This document shows, in pieces, positions 26,178-35,713 of a stretch of 64,000 bases of DNA (positions within the stretch are counted from its first letter, which is position 1; every line of letters starts with the position of its first letter). The position numbers and the translations under genes are program-made. Where the stretch lies: NCBI GenBank assembly GCA_964513565.1, contig CAZENE010000018.1:1-64000 (forward strand). The letters run 5' to 3'. Under the pieces are notes generated by a model. The model was not told the DNA's origin. It did no database searches and was given only the letters and a program-made list of their open reading frames with translations. This DNA comes from Delta-02 sp964513565 (GTDB taxonomy: Bacteria; Desulfobacterota; Syntrophorhabdia; Syntrophorhabdales; Syntrophorhabdaceae).

Positions 26178-27159
26178 TTTTGGATTCCTCCAGTTCCAAC
26201 CGCTGCGCCTCGTATGCCTTGATTATCTTCTGCACCAAGGGATGGCGCACTACGTCTTTTTCTGAGAAATGAACGAATTTGATACCTTTGACGTCCTTGA
26301 GAATACCCCTTACCTCTACCAGACCGCTCGTTTTCTTATCAGGGAGGTCGATCTGGGTAACATCACCCGTAATGACAGTCTTTGAAGAAAAACCCAGCCT
26401 GGTAAGGAACATTTTCATCTGTTCCGAAGCGGTGTTTTGAGCTTCGTCGAGAATGATAAAGGCATCGTTTAACGTCCTGCCGCGCATAAACGCAAGCGGT
26501 GCTATCTCGATAACCCCCCGCTCTATAAGCCGGGTTGCCCTGTCCATGTCGACCATATCGTAAAGAGCGTCATAGAGCGGACGCAGATACGGATTTACTT
26601 TTTCGTACATTGTCCCTGGAAGGTAACCAAGTTTCTCGCCCGCCTCGATTGCCGGCCTTGTCAGGACGATCCGCGACACCTCACGCCTGTAGTACGACGC
26701 CAGCGCCATCGCCATGGCAAGATAGGTCTTTCCTGTTCCCGCCGGGCCGATCCCGATGACAACGTCATATTTCTTCATCGCATGGACGTATTGTCTCTGG
26801 TTTTTGCTTTTGGGTGTGATGAGCTTCTTCGATCCGGCTATGAATATCTGGTCCTTTTCGATATCTGAACCTGTCTGATGGGCATTGACGATGAACCTCA
26901 CCGCGTGGTCGATATCGGAGACATTGACCGGAAATCCTTTTTTTACAATACCATGGAGTTCGTTGATAACCTTTCCTGTATCCTCGACATCTTTTTTGCC
27001 GCCGATCAGGGTCAGGTGGTTCCCGCGGATGCTTGCCTTGATATTGAAATATTTCTTGAGATACTTGATATTCTCTTCGCGCGGACCGAACAGGCTTCTC
27101 GCCACGTTTATATCATCGAAGGATAGTCGCAATAATCCTTCATCAATTTTTTCATCCAA
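26158..27159 (-). CDS. phoH: PhoH-like ATPase
   Basis: PhoH (PhoL-type), 333 aa. A KH-like RNA-binding N-terminus (about 25-95) precedes a P-loop ATPase with Walker A GPAGTGKTYLA and Walker B AFIILDEAQN. PhoH proteins are thought to act as ATP-driven RNA helicases connected with YbeY. The order phoH - pgpH - ybeY supports that link. It heads a minus-strand operon. GGAGAAAGG lies upstream of ATG 27159. Confidence 0.95.
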   Translation of the reverse strand: MDEKIDEGLLRLSFDDINVARSLFGPREENIKYLKKYFNIKASIRGNHLTLIGGKKDVEDTGKVINELHGIVKKGFPVNVSDIDHAVRFIVNAHQTGSDIEKDQIFIAGSKKLITPKSKNQRQYVHAMKKYDVVIGIGPAGTGKTYLAMAMALASYYRREVSRIVLTRPAIEAGEKLGYLPGTMYEKVNPYLRPLYDALYDMVDMDRATRLIERGVIEIAPLAFMRGRTLNDAFIILDEAQNTASEQMKMFLTRLGFSSKTVITGDVTQIDLPDKKTSGLVEVRGILKDVKGIKFVHFSEKDVVRHPLVQKIIKAYEAQRLELEESKNAEWKR

Positions 27160-27261
27160 CTATTCTGCCTTTCTCCTCTGTTAAGAGTAAATATAACACA
27201 AAACAGAGATTTACAAAAGATGTAACAATTTTCACCTCTCTCTTGCAAAGACCCTGTTCGA

Positions 27262-27858
27262 ATGGTATCTTTGAGAAAAAATACCGTGGATCCGCCTTTG
27301 CCGGCTCTCCGAAAGGAAGATATATTGCAAAAGAAAAAGACTTTGTCCATCAAGACCGTTTTGATCATGGGTGTGATCATAGGGATAGCCGTCGTCGTGA
27401 TTGCCATCGTTGCCCTCAAGGTCCAGCAGCGAAAAACCCTCGAGGCATCGATCGCGGGAACGCTTCCGAAAATGGAGGAAAAAACCGGCTGGCAAGCATT
27501 GTCCACAGATCCCGAAGGCAAACACGACTATATCATCGAGAAAAGCTCTGATGGGTCCGGAGATATTGTCGGGGTTTGGCAAAGGCTAACCTACTCGAAA
27601 GAAGGACGAGGCAACTATATACTGAAACGCCGCAACATCGGCTTATTCATCACGGGTATGGATACTTTGGCCTATCGGTACACACTTTACCACGTCAGAT
27701 GTAAAGAACAGCCGGTGAAATATACCATTATGAAGGTCTTTGAGGTGTCTCAGGACGGTAAGACTCTGGATTACGGCAAAGCGGGAAGTCAGAAAGACTG
27801 GGAAGAGATCCCGAAAGACACTATCATCGACAAGCTTGCAAATGCTGCTTGCCAATGA
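27262..27858 (+). CDS. Membrane-anchored hypothetical protein, possibly adhesin E-like domain
   Basis: At most 198 aa. One membrane helix (TVLIMGVIIGIAVVVIAIVA) is followed by an extracytoplasmic domain with VGVWQRLTYS, a CKEQPVKYTIMKVFEVS strand pair and a terminal W..IPKDTIIDKLANAAC. This pattern resembles small surface-adhesin E-type domains, but I am not certain. The start is uncertain. ATG 27262 lacks a ribosome-binding site, while TTG 27325 follows AGGAAG at good spacing and would give 177 aa with a neat basic KKK before the helix. It is divergent from phoH and lies 66 bp before the receiver-LpxC gene. Confidence 0.65.
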   Translation: MVSLRKNTVDPPLPALRKEDILQKKKTLSIKTVLIMGVIIGIAVVVIAIVALKVQQRKTLEASIAGTLPKMEEKTGWQALSTDPEGKHDYIIEKSSDGSGDIVGVWQRLTYSKEGRGNYILKRRNIGLFITGMDTLAYRYTLYHVRCKEQPVKYTIMKVFEVSQDGKTLDYGKAGSQKDWEEIPKDTIIDKLANAACQ

Positions 27859-27924
27859 TCTCCCGGCAGGCCGCCTCCCGCAAATATTTGTAAGTTCGGG
27901 GCGTTTCGTATAGAATATGGCGTC

Positions 27925-29166
27925 ATGCACAAGGTCCTCATCATTGACGATGAAAAGAACATACTCGATTCCCTTTCAGGGATTCTCGAAGACGAAGGCT
28001 TCTCGGTGTCTAAGGCCATGGATGGCAAGGAGGGCCTCAAGATCTTCGACCGTGAAAAACCCGATGTTGTACTCCTAGATGTCTGGATGCCCGAAATAGA
28101 CGGGATCCAGGTACTGAAGCAAATAAAAACCCGGAAAAATGATGCGCGGGTTGTTGTGATATCGGGTCACGGCACGATATCGACCGCGGTTGAAGCGGTT
28201 AAGATGGGCGCATATGATTTCCTAGAGAAACCGCTTTCGATCGACAAAGTCCTTGAAGTGGTGTATCGCAGCGTCGGCGCCCGTTCGCCCGAGGCACCCG
28301 ATGTCGCCGACTTCAAATTCGAGGCATCACCCGGGGTCGAGGTCAAGCAGAAGACGATAGGCAAAAGTACGGTCGTATACGGGGTCGGACTTCATTCCGG
28401 TGTAAAGACCGGTATGATCCTCCTACCTATGCCGGAAAATACTGGGATCATCTTTGAAACCATCCCCGATGGAGAGCGCATACCCGCATATATCGATTAT
28501 GTTTTTTCGGTCGGGTATGCATCATCACTCAAGGGAAAAAATAACATTGTCCGGACGGTCGAGCATCTCCTGTCGGCCTGTCATATGTACGGAATCACCA
28601 ACCTGCTTGTGAAAGTAAGCGAGGAGATCCCTATCCTCGACGGTTCGGCCATCGAGATCTGCCAGAAGATCGACGAAGCGGGGATCGTCACGCAGGCGGA
28701 TGGGATTCAACCGCTCGTCATTACAGAAAAAGTGGTCCTCGGGAATCTCCAAAACGGGAAATATATCGCCGCCGAGCCTGCGGCTTCGTTTGTGGTGGAA
28801 TACCACCTCGAACAGAGAAAACCCATCGGTACCCAGGATTATCATTTTCGGGGCGATACCGGCGATTACGTAGCCAACATAGCACCCGCCCGGACTTTCG
28901 GTTTCCTTAAGGATTTCGAACAGCTTGCCAGGATGGGTCTCGGCACCGGCGGAAGAATCAATAATTTCATAATTATCGGTGAGGACGACGTTATCAATAC
29001 GAGGCTGCGATTTGACAATGAGTTCGTGCGTCATAAGGTTCTCGATCTGATCGGGGACATGTACCTTCTCAACCGTCCCATCATTGGGAAGATCACGGCC
29101 CGTCAGACCGGCCATGTCGAGAATATTGCACTTTTGAAGGAATTGAAGAACCGCTTCCTGGCGTGA
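27925..29166 (+). CDS. lpxC: Response-regulator receiver fused to LpxC deacetylase
   Basis: A 413-aa fusion. Residues 1-120 are a complete CheY-like receiver with D8/D9, phospho-acceptor D52 (LLDVWMPEIDG), S80 and K102. It is followed by a short linker. Residues about 140-413 are LpxC, the zinc deacetylase for the committed step of lipid A synthesis. H214 in EHLLSA, H370 and D374 in RHKVLDLIGD, and H397 in QTGHVEN match the zinc and catalytic residues of E. coli LpxC (H79, H238, D242, H265). One reading frame spans both domains without a start or ribosome-binding site at the junction. The implication is phosphorylation-controlled lipid A synthesis. No cognate kinase is adjacent. Confidence 0.94.
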   Translation: MHKVLIIDDEKNILDSLSGILEDEGFSVSKAMDGKEGLKIFDREKPDVVLLDVWMPEIDGIQVLKQIKTRKNDARVVVISGHGTISTAVEAVKMGAYDFLEKPLSIDKVLEVVYRSVGARSPEAPDVADFKFEASPGVEVKQKTIGKSTVVYGVGLHSGVKTGMILLPMPENTGIIFETIPDGERIPAYIDYVFSVGYASSLKGKNNIVRTVEHLLSACHMYGITNLLVKVSEEIPILDGSAIEICQKIDEAGIVTQADGIQPLVITEKVVLGNLQNGKYIAAEPAASFVVEYHLEQRKPIGTQDYHFRGDTGDYVANIAPARTFGFLKDFEQLARMGLGTGGRINNFIIIGEDDVINTRLRFDNEFVRHKVLDLIGDMYLLNRPIIGKITARQTGHVENIALLKELKNRFLA

Positions 29167-29276
29167 ATCGTGAATCGTATGGAATGAGGGCTTTCCTTGA
29201 CGTCATTCTGGTTTTGCCGGAATGACGGGTCGCCGACTGGCATGAGGGGGGATTCCCTGCTCTTTGCGATTCACGG
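29162..29276. repeat. Inverted heptamer-repeat element with inner hairpin
   Basis: The left arm has CGTGAATCG twice (29162-29177) and the right arm GCGATTCACGG (29266-29276). Between them is an 11-bp hairpin CGTCATTCTGG / CCGGAATGACG (29201-29227). The element fills the space between the convergent lpxC fusion and lolA. Confidence 0.7.
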
Positions 29277-29283
29277 TCTTCTC

Positions 29284-29979
29284 TTATCTTTCCACAATCT
29301 CCTTCTTTCCATCTGGCTTGTAGATGAATTTTGCATCGTCGACCGAAGGGTTCACCTTGATGTCGGAGAACTCGATGGTATTTATGTTGCCCGTAAACTC
29401 CAGAATCTCGATCTTCCTCAGGAGATTGTTCTTGTCTATCCAGAGCTTTGCCAGATTGACGGACGAGTCTTTTTTCGGGACCAGCTCGAAGTATTGCATT
29501 CCGGCGATCATGCTTTGCTGTTTGACCGTAAAAAGGTTGTCGATACGGGCAATGTCCTCGACAAGGTCGAAAAAGGTTCCGCCCGTCTTTTCACGGCTCA
29601 CCCTGTTCTTAAGAACAAAAGGTTTATCCTCTTCCTCCTGCCACATGTTCTGTCCATCGTAAAGGAACATCTTTCTTTTCGGCTTTGTATATTTCCAAAC
29701 GAACCCCTTATGCCGCTTGAAATAAAAATCACCGTCAAAATCCCGCATCTTTTTTATACCTGATACGAATATCTTCTGATGGAAGCCGGCTTCCAGAGAA
29801 TTTATCCCGGCGTACGTTTTTTTCAGGGAGTCAAACGGGGACGCCGACCCATTTTTTTTGGGTTCACCGGCCTTCATCTCCTGGGACGCGCACGAAAGGC
29901 CCCACATCAATACACTGGCAATGAAAATGCAAACAACTGCCAGACAGGTCATTATGTTTCTTTTGTCTAATTTCTTCAT
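29284..29979 (-). CDS. lolA: Outer-membrane lipoprotein carrier protein LolA
   Basis: LolA-like, 231 aa. A periplasmic chaperone that ferries lipoproteins from the LolCDE exporter to the outer membrane. A signal peptide (about 1-30) precedes the half-barrel domain. Family features are SLEAGFHQKIFVSGIKKMRDFDGDFYFKR, GFVWKYTKPKRKMFLYDGQNMW and LAKLWIDKNNLLRKIEI. A cysteine near the cleavage region (GLSC) could make it a lipoprotein, but the lipobox is imperfect. It follows ftsK by 17 bp, an arrangement common in Gram-negatives. Confidence 0.88.
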   Translation of the reverse strand: MKKLDKRNIMTCLAVVCIFIASVLMWGLSCASQEMKAGEPKKNGSASPFDSLKKTYAGINSLEAGFHQKIFVSGIKKMRDFDGDFYFKRHKGFVWKYTKPKRKMFLYDGQNMWQEEEDKPFVLKNRVSREKTGGTFFDLVEDIARIDNLFTVKQQSMIAGMQYFELVPKKDSSVNLAKLWIDKNNLLRKIEILEFTGNINTIEFSDIKVNPSVDDAKFIYKPDGKKEIVER

Positions 29980-29996
29980 TTACGCTCCCGCCAGAG

Positions 29997-32033
29997 TTAT
30001 CGCTTTAATACTTCCCGCGGCTTGACGCCGTCGGAAGGCCCTACAATACCCTCCTGCTCCATGCGTTCTATTATACGCGCGGCCCTGTTATAACCGATCC
30101 GAAACCGTCTCTGGACCATACTTATAGACGCCTCACCCCGTGCTGATACAAACTCCACAGCTTCCTGGTATTTTTCGTCGTCTATGGCCTCTCCCGCCTC
30201 CTCTTCTTCTTTTTCTTCGAGTATTTCGTGATGATAGGCCGGAGCACCCTGCTGTTTTAAAAATTCCACTATCCGTTTTATCTCACCTTCCGAGACATAA
30301 GAACCGTGAAGCCGCTGGAGCCTGCCGACCCCGGGGCTCAGAAATAACATATCGCCATAACCGAGAAGGCTCTCCGCGCCATTTGTATCCAATATGGTCC
30401 GTGAATCCACTTTCGAGAAGACCTTGCACGCAACCCGCGCAGGGAAGTTCGCCTTTATAATACCTGTCAGCACATCCACGGACGGCCTTTGCGTGGCGAG
30501 AATGAGATGGATACCCGATGCCCGGGCCATCTGCGCCAGCCGGGCAATATATTCTTCCACTTCCTTGGGGGAAACCATCATGAGGTCGGCCAGTTCATCG
30601 ATCACAACTATGATATAAGGTAACTGCTCACCGTCTTCGCGCGCTATCTTATGATTATACTTTTCGATGTTGCGGACGCCCTTTTGGGCCATGATACCGT
30701 AGCGCCTTTCCATTTCGTCTGTCATCCACCTTAATGCCGTCTTCGCATTCTTGGCATTCGTCACAACCGGCAGGAGCAGATGTGGGATGCCTTCATAAAA
30801 AGAAAGTTCCAGCATCTTGAGGTCGATCATGAGAAAACGCACATGGGCGGGCGTGGCCCTGAAGAGAATGCTCAGAATCATGCTGTTAAGCGAGACCGAC
30901 TTTCCCGAACCGGTCGCACCTGCCACAAGGAGATGCGGCATTTTCGCAAGGTCAGCCACATACGATTCCCCGGCAATCGTCTTTCCGAGGACCAGGGTAA
31001 GATAAGACTGGGAAGAGCTGAAGGTCTTCGATTCGATGATCTCCCTGATATACACGGTCTCCCGGTCCTTGTTCGGTATCTCTATGCCGACGACCGCCTT
31101 GCCCGGGATCGGCGCAATGATCCGTATCGATACGGCGCTTAAAGCCATTGCAAGATCATCGGAGAGATTTGATATTTTGCTCACTTTTACTCCCGGGGCC
31201 GGCTCGAATTCGTACATCGTTATCACAGGGCCCGGCCGCACCTCGGTTACTCTGCCGTCTATCCCGTAATCCTTCAATTTCTTTTCCAGGATCGACGCGT
31301 TCGCCTGGATCGAATCCTTATCCACCCTGGTCTCTTTTCTCTCGATAGCGTCGAGCAGGGATGCATCGGGCAGCTTATACGGCCCGATCTCCTTGAAAAA
31401 TTCAAAAGTTTCCTGGACGGCGGCCTTTTTTTCCGCCAGTTTGGGAGCAATCTCCTCCTTCTTCTCCTGGGTCACTTTGATCTCACGGCGACGCTCCGCT
31501 TTTTTCCGCCTGGCGAGCCGGTCCTCGATCATACCGAGAATGGGGGCCTGAACAATGAGGAATACCGATATCAGGAGCAGGATCACCGCTATAAGTACCG
31601 TGCCGAACTTGCCAAAAAAATTCATGAGGGCCTTTTCCAGTATCGAGCCAAGCAGTCCTGAAAACTCGATCGCGAGCCCCCGCACGTAGACCTTGCCCAC
31701 TGAAACCTGGAGGAGCGTGCCGATAGAAAGGAAAAGCATAACAAGGCCGGCAGAAAACACGATAATGGTCGGGGGGTCTTTCTTCCTGACATAAAAGATC
31801 CCGAAAACCAGGGCAAAAGAGACAAGGAAATAGCTCATCATCCCCGAAAGCTGGATAAGCATGTCAGATATATACGACCCTGCCTTTCCGCAAAGGTTGC
31901 GGGCTGAAGCATCGGTAACCGTATGGAACGAAGGGTCGAGGGGATGATATGAAAGAAGACCGACAAAAAGAAAGATAAACACCCCGATAAGGCCGATCCC
32001 CAACATCTCTTTTTTCAGATCAGAAAGCACCAT
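29997..32033 (-). CDS. ftsK: DNA translocase FtsK/SpoIIIE
   Basis: A septal DNA pump of 678 aa that clears and resolves chromosome termini at division. About four N-terminal membrane helices (residues 10-170) are followed by a short charged linker. The motor domain has Walker A GATGSGKSVSLN and Walker B PYIIVVIDELADLMM. A C-terminal winged-helix gamma domain reads the KOPS orientation signals (SISMVQRRFRIGYNRAARII). The linker is short compared with E. coli FtsK. Confidence 0.96.
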   Translation of the reverse strand: MVLSDLKKEMLGIGLIGVFIFLFVGLLSYHPLDPSFHTVTDASARNLCGKAGSYISDMLIQLSGMMSYFLVSFALVFGIFYVRKKDPPTIIVFSAGLVMLFLSIGTLLQVSVGKVYVRGLAIEFSGLLGSILEKALMNFFGKFGTVLIAVILLLISVFLIVQAPILGMIEDRLARRKKAERRREIKVTQEKKEEIAPKLAEKKAAVQETFEFFKEIGPYKLPDASLLDAIERKETRVDKDSIQANASILEKKLKDYGIDGRVTEVRPGPVITMYEFEPAPGVKVSKISNLSDDLAMALSAVSIRIIAPIPGKAVVGIEIPNKDRETVYIREIIESKTFSSSQSYLTLVLGKTIAGESYVADLAKMPHLLVAGATGSGKSVSLNSMILSILFRATPAHVRFLMIDLKMLELSFYEGIPHLLLPVVTNAKNAKTALRWMTDEMERRYGIMAQKGVRNIEKYNHKIAREDGEQLPYIIVVIDELADLMMVSPKEVEEYIARLAQMARASGIHLILATQRPSVDVLTGIIKANFPARVACKVFSKVDSRTILDTNGAESLLGYGDMLFLSPGVGRLQRLHGSYVSEGEIKRIVEFLKQQGAPAYHHEILEEKEEEEAGEAIDDEKYQEAVEFVSARGEASISMVQRRFRIGYNRAARIIERMEQEGIVGPSDGVKPREVLKR

Positions 32034-32062
32034 AAGCGTTCAATGCCCGGCGGACGCCCTCT

Positions 32063-32785
32063 TCAGCTTGCGCCAGAAGCCGATCCCCCTTTCGCGATGA
32101 GGGCCTCTATATCGACCCTTACGTTATCCATCACCCGAGTTTTCTTAGACCTGTCCATACCGTCGAGGATGATAGGGTGACCGACCTCAATGTATATTAC
32201 CCCTTTTTTCAGCGGAATAGAACTTCCTTTTGGCTGCAGGGCGCTCGAACCATAAATGCCGATAGGAACGACCGGGACCATGGCCCGTAAAGCCAGGGTA
32301 AAACCTCCTTTTTTGAACGGCAGGAGTTTGCCGTCGGCACTGCGCGTTCCCTCGGGAAAGATGATAATATTGGTCCCTTCGCGTATTCTCTGCGAAGCCT
32401 CTTCGATGGCCTTCAGCGCTTCACGAGGGTTTTCACGGTCAATACTGATATATCCGGCCTTTCTTATCGCCCACCCGAACATCGGGATCGCGAAAAGCTG
32501 CCTTTTGGCGATCCACTTGAAAGAAACGGGCAGCTTCGCAAGCAGGGCATGAATATCGAGAGCGCTCTGGTGATTGCACATAAAAACGTACGGGGGCGAT
32601 GATATGCGGTCAAGGCCTTCGATCCTGACGTTGATACCCGCGACATAAAGAAACATGCGGGACCAGAGGCGACCGATACTATGAATAGTTTCCTGCCTGT
32701 CCCCAAAAAGTGCTATAAAAAGCGCAACCAATGATAGAACGACGGTCGAGGCGACGAGCCAGACCGCGACAATTGCCCGTCTCAT
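32063..32785 (-). CDS. plsC: 1-acyl-sn-glycerol-3-phosphate acyltransferase
   Basis: PlsC (240 aa) makes phosphatidic acid in the inner membrane. An N-terminal membrane helix (about 5-27) is followed by the HX4D catalytic motif NHQSALD with H72 and D77 and the glycerol-phosphate site FPEGTRS, then VPVVPIGIYGSSAL. It overlaps the cooC-like gene by 4 bp (ATGA) and is 29 bp upstream of ftsK on the same strand. Confidence 0.94.
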   Translation of the reverse strand: MRRAIVAVWLVASTVVLSLVALFIALFGDRQETIHSIGRLWSRMFLYVAGINVRIEGLDRISSPPYVFMCNHQSALDIHALLAKLPVSFKWIAKRQLFAIPMFGWAIRKAGYISIDRENPREALKAIEEASQRIREGTNIIIFPEGTRSADGKLLPFKKGGFTLALRAMVPVVPIGIYGSSALQPKGSSIPLKKGVIYIEVGHPIILDGMDRSKKTRVMDNVRVDIEALIAKGGSASGAS

Positions 32786-33558
32786 CGAACAATGCCCTCG
32801 AGGGCATCCATGATCTCCTCTATCTCGGTCCCTACCTTGTGATCGATGTCATATGGCGAGGTTCCTTGCCTGTCGGCGTCAGCGATCCTTTCATTCTGAG
32901 AAATAAAACCGAGAAAGGGAAAATCCTCGAGATTTTCGCGGATAAAATCTCGATCGTGCTGATCTGCAACCTTATTTCCTACAACATAGACTTTTTTTAA
33001 CCCGATATCATCGGCAAGTTTTCTCACCTGGCGGGCTGTTTGAAAGCTTCTCCTTCCCGGTTCTACAACAACAATGAGGGCGTCGATATATTCGGTCGTC
33101 GCCCGGCCGAGATGTTCGAGTCCCGCCTCGAGATCAACGATGACGTAATCATCCCTTTCGATCATCACGTGCGAAAGGAGACTTCTTAAAAGAGCGTTTT
33201 CAGCACAAAAACAACCTCCTCCGCCCTGGGGTATATTCCCGAGAATAATGAGCCGAACGCCTTCTTTTGTGAGCGAGAACTTTTCCGGTATGTCATCGAC
33301 GCGGGGGTTGAGCTGGAAAAAAGAACCGTACTGACCTTTTCTGGCACCGGTCCGTTCTGCAATGAATTCCTCCATTGACGCAAGGGGCTTGACCGAGGCT
33401 AAGCTTGTTTCGTCGATACCGATAGCGCTTGCAAGGTTCGAGTCCGGATCGGCATCAATGGCAATAATCTTTTTACCGCGATTTGCGAGGACCCGCGCCA
33501 TGACTCCCGCGAGGGTTGTCTTTCCCGCACCGCCTTTTCCTGAAACGGCTATCTTCAT
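32782..33558 (-). CDS. cooC: CooC-type nickel-insertion ATPase
   Basis: A 258-aa MinD/ParA-superfamily ATPase with deviant Walker A SGKGGAGKTT. A CXC pair (C116-F-C118 in QGGGGCFCAENALLR) is diagnostic of CooC, the maturation factor that loads nickel into carbon monoxide dehydrogenase. It dimerises around a metal at the CXC. No CODH gene (cooS/acsA) is in this window; here cooC is coupled to plsC. It may serve an unlinked CODH/acetyl-CoA synthase, which would fit an anaerobic acetogenic or syntrophic metabolism. Confidence 0.85.
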   Translation of the reverse strand: MKIAVSGKGGAGKTTLAGVMARVLANRGKKIIAIDADPDSNLASAIGIDETSLASVKPLASMEEFIAERTGARKGQYGSFFQLNPRVDDIPEKFSLTKEGVRLIILGNIPQGGGGCFCAENALLRSLLSHVMIERDDYVIVDLEAGLEHLGRATTEYIDALIVVVEPGRRSFQTARQVRKLADDIGLKKVYVVGNKVADQHDRDFIRENLEDFPFLGFISQNERIADADRQGTSPYDIDHKVGTEIEEIMDALEGIVR

Positions 33559-33717
33559 AAATTCCCTTGCTGCAAAGTATCATCCTTTGTAAAGCATTGT
33601 CAATATTGACCAATACCGGCCTTCGCCATCTCATCTTGCATTGTGAACCGCTCGATTATCGGGCACATTATAACACGGGGACAGGCTTCAGGAAATAAAA
33701 AGAAATTTTCACAACCC
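33559..33717. other. Spacer upstream of the htpG promoter
   Basis: About 160 bp divergent region between cooC and htpG. There is no gene. I find no CIRCE palindrome (TTAGCACTC-type) here. Confidence 0.4.
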
Positions 33718-33746
33718 TTGACGCACCGGGCATGGTGTCTTATTTT
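33718..33746 (+). promoter_or_regulatory. Promoter for htpG
   Basis: TTGACG (33718-33723) and TATTTT (33741-33746) with a 17-bp spacer. The leader to ATG 33803 is about 50 nt. The elements look sigma-70 rather than sigma-32-like. Confidence 0.6.
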
Positions 33747-33802
33747 TTAAATGTTGTTTTTCCCGAGATCGCACAATTGATAACACTTTAGGAGATTTGA
33801 AA

Positions 33803-35713
33803 ATGACGACCGAGCGTATGGAATTCCGGACAGAGGTTAAACAGCTTCTCGATCTTATGATCCATTCATTGTATTCGCACAAAGAAGTCTTTCTGAGGGA
33901 ATTGATATCAAATGCATCTGATGCAATCGACAGGGCACGCTATGAATCGCTGACAAACAACGCGATACTTGAAGACGGCGGCACCTGGAAGATAAAGATC
34001 AGCGTAGATAAGGCGGCCGGAACGCTTAAGATAAGCGATAACGGTATTGGAATGAGCCACGATGAAATCATAGAATCCCTCGGCACTATCGCCCGATCGG
34101 GCACCAGGGAATTTCTTGAAGTCTTGAAACGTGAAGACGCAAAGGATAACCCGGAATTGATCGGCCAGTTCGGCGTCGGGTTCTATTCGTCCTTCATGGT
34201 CTCCGATAAAATAACCGTCATATCGCGACCGGCCGGAATAAAGGGCGCTAAAGGCATCAAATGGGAATCGGCAGGGGATGGGACCTTTACCGTGGAAGAG
34301 GTCGAAAAAGATTCGCGAGGAACGGATGTCATCCTTCATTTGCGGGAAGACGAGAAGACATACCTGAGTGAATGGGAGATCCGGGGCGTTATTAAGAAAT
34401 ACTCGGATTTTATAGAGCACCCCATTGTTATGGACGTTGAGAAAGAGGTCGAGAGCGAACTCAAAAAAGGCGAGAAGGTCAAGATAAAGCAGGAAGAGAC
34501 TCTCAATTCCATGAAAGCTCTCTGGCTTAAAGAGAGATCCGAGGTCTCTACAGAGGAATACAACGATTTTTACAAGCACATATCTCATGATTTCCATCCG
34601 CCGGCAAAGGTCATTCATTATAAGGCGGAGGGCACGTCCGAATTCTCAGCGCTTATGTTCATACCTTCGGTGGCCCCGGTGAATATGCTTTACCGCGATT
34701 TTAAGTACGGGCCCATGCTTTATGTAAAGAGGGTCCGGATCATGGACCACTGTGAAGACCTGATGCCGCAATATCTCCGGTTTGTGCAGGGTATGGTGGA
34801 TTCTTCCGACCTTCCGCTCAACGTATCGCGAGAGATCCTACAGAATAACCGACAGGTCGATATCATAAAGAATTCAGTAACAAAAAAGATCATCGATACC
34901 TTCGAGGACATGAAGGAAAACGAATATGACGACTACCTGAAGATCTATAAGGAATTCGGCCGCGTTCTGAAAGAAGGGCTGCACTTCGATTTCTCGCGCA
35001 GGGAAACTATAGCGGACCTGCTTCTTTTTGCAACAACAAAGTCCGAAGACGGGAAATTCAGGACCCTGAAGGAATACATCGATGACATGAAAAACGGTCA
35101 GGAAGAGGTCTATTATATTGTCGGGTCGTCCGTTAGCGACGCCGCCAATTCACCGTATCTCGAAGCATTCAGACAGAAGGGCTTCGAGGTCATTTTCATG
35201 ACCGACGATATCGATGATTTTATCTTCAACGGTTTTGAATACTCGGGGAAGAAATTTCATTCCATCACCAGGGGCGACATCACCCTCGACAAGGATAAGA
35301 CGGTTCAGGTCGAAGAAACCCGGAAGAAATACGAAAAACTGATCGATCTTATTAAGGAAACCCTGACTGATGACGTCAAAGACGTAAGATTGTCAGGCAG
35401 GCTGACGGATACGGTCTGCTGCCTCGTTGCCGATGAAGGCGATCTCGACCCGACAATGGAGCGCCTCCTGAAGGCAATGGGTCAGGATGTCCCGCAGATC
35501 AAGAGGATCCTCGAGCTAAACCCGACACACCCGCTCTTCGCCGCGATGAAAAAGGCGTTTGAAAGCGATGCCAAAAGTGAAGAACTCAAGGAATACATAA
35601 GGCTTCTGTACGATCAGGCGCTTGTCCTCGAAGGATCGAAACCCAAGGATCCCGCAGCATTTTCTAGGGTAATAGCGAAATTGATGGTGGAAAATGCATC
35701 GAAAAGCTCGTAA
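33803..35713 (+). CDS. htpG: Chaperone Hsp90 (HtpG)
   Basis: A 636-aa bacterial Hsp90. The GHKL ATP-binding domain has LRELISNASDAIDRARYESL, ISDNGIGMSHDEI and IGQFGVGFYSSFM. Middle and C-terminal dimerisation domains are complete. I use ATG 33803, 8 nt after AGGAG, rather than the in-frame TTG at 33797. It converges on the hrcA-grpE-dnaJ operon, which makes 33.7-38.6 kb a chaperone cluster. Confidence 0.96.
   Translation: MTTERMEFRTEVKQLLDLMIHSLYSHKEVFLRELISNASDAIDRARYESLTNNAILEDGGTWKIKISVDKAAGTLKISDNGIGMSHDEIIESLGTIARSGTREFLEVLKREDAKDNPELIGQFGVGFYSSFMVSDKITVISRPAGIKGAKGIKWESAGDGTFTVEEVEKDSRGTDVILHLREDEKTYLSEWEIRGVIKKYSDFIEHPIVMDVEKEVESELKKGEKVKIKQEETLNSMKALWLKERSEVSTEEYNDFYKHISHDFHPPAKVIHYKAEGTSEFSALMFIPSVAPVNMLYRDFKYGPMLYVKRVRIMDHCEDLMPQYLRFVQGMVDSSDLPLNVSREILQNNRQVDIIKNSVTKKIIDTFEDMKENEYDDYLKIYKEFGRVLKEGLHFDFSRRETIADLLLFATTKSEDGKFRTLKEYIDDMKNGQEEVYYIVGSSVSDAANSPYLEAFRQKGFEVIFMTDDIDDFIFNGFEYSGKKFHSITRGDITLDKDKTVQVEETRKKYEKLIDLIKETLTDDVKDVRLSGRLTDTVCCLVADEGDLDPTMERLLKAMGQDVPQIKRILELNPTHPLFAAMKKAFESDAKSEELKEYIRLLYDQALVLEGSKPKDPAAFSRVIAKLMVENASKSS

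Noticed and set aside
26878..27184. Plus-strand open frames opposite the start of phoH.
   Set aside because: Mirror frames of a well-supported conserved gene with no ribosome-binding site.
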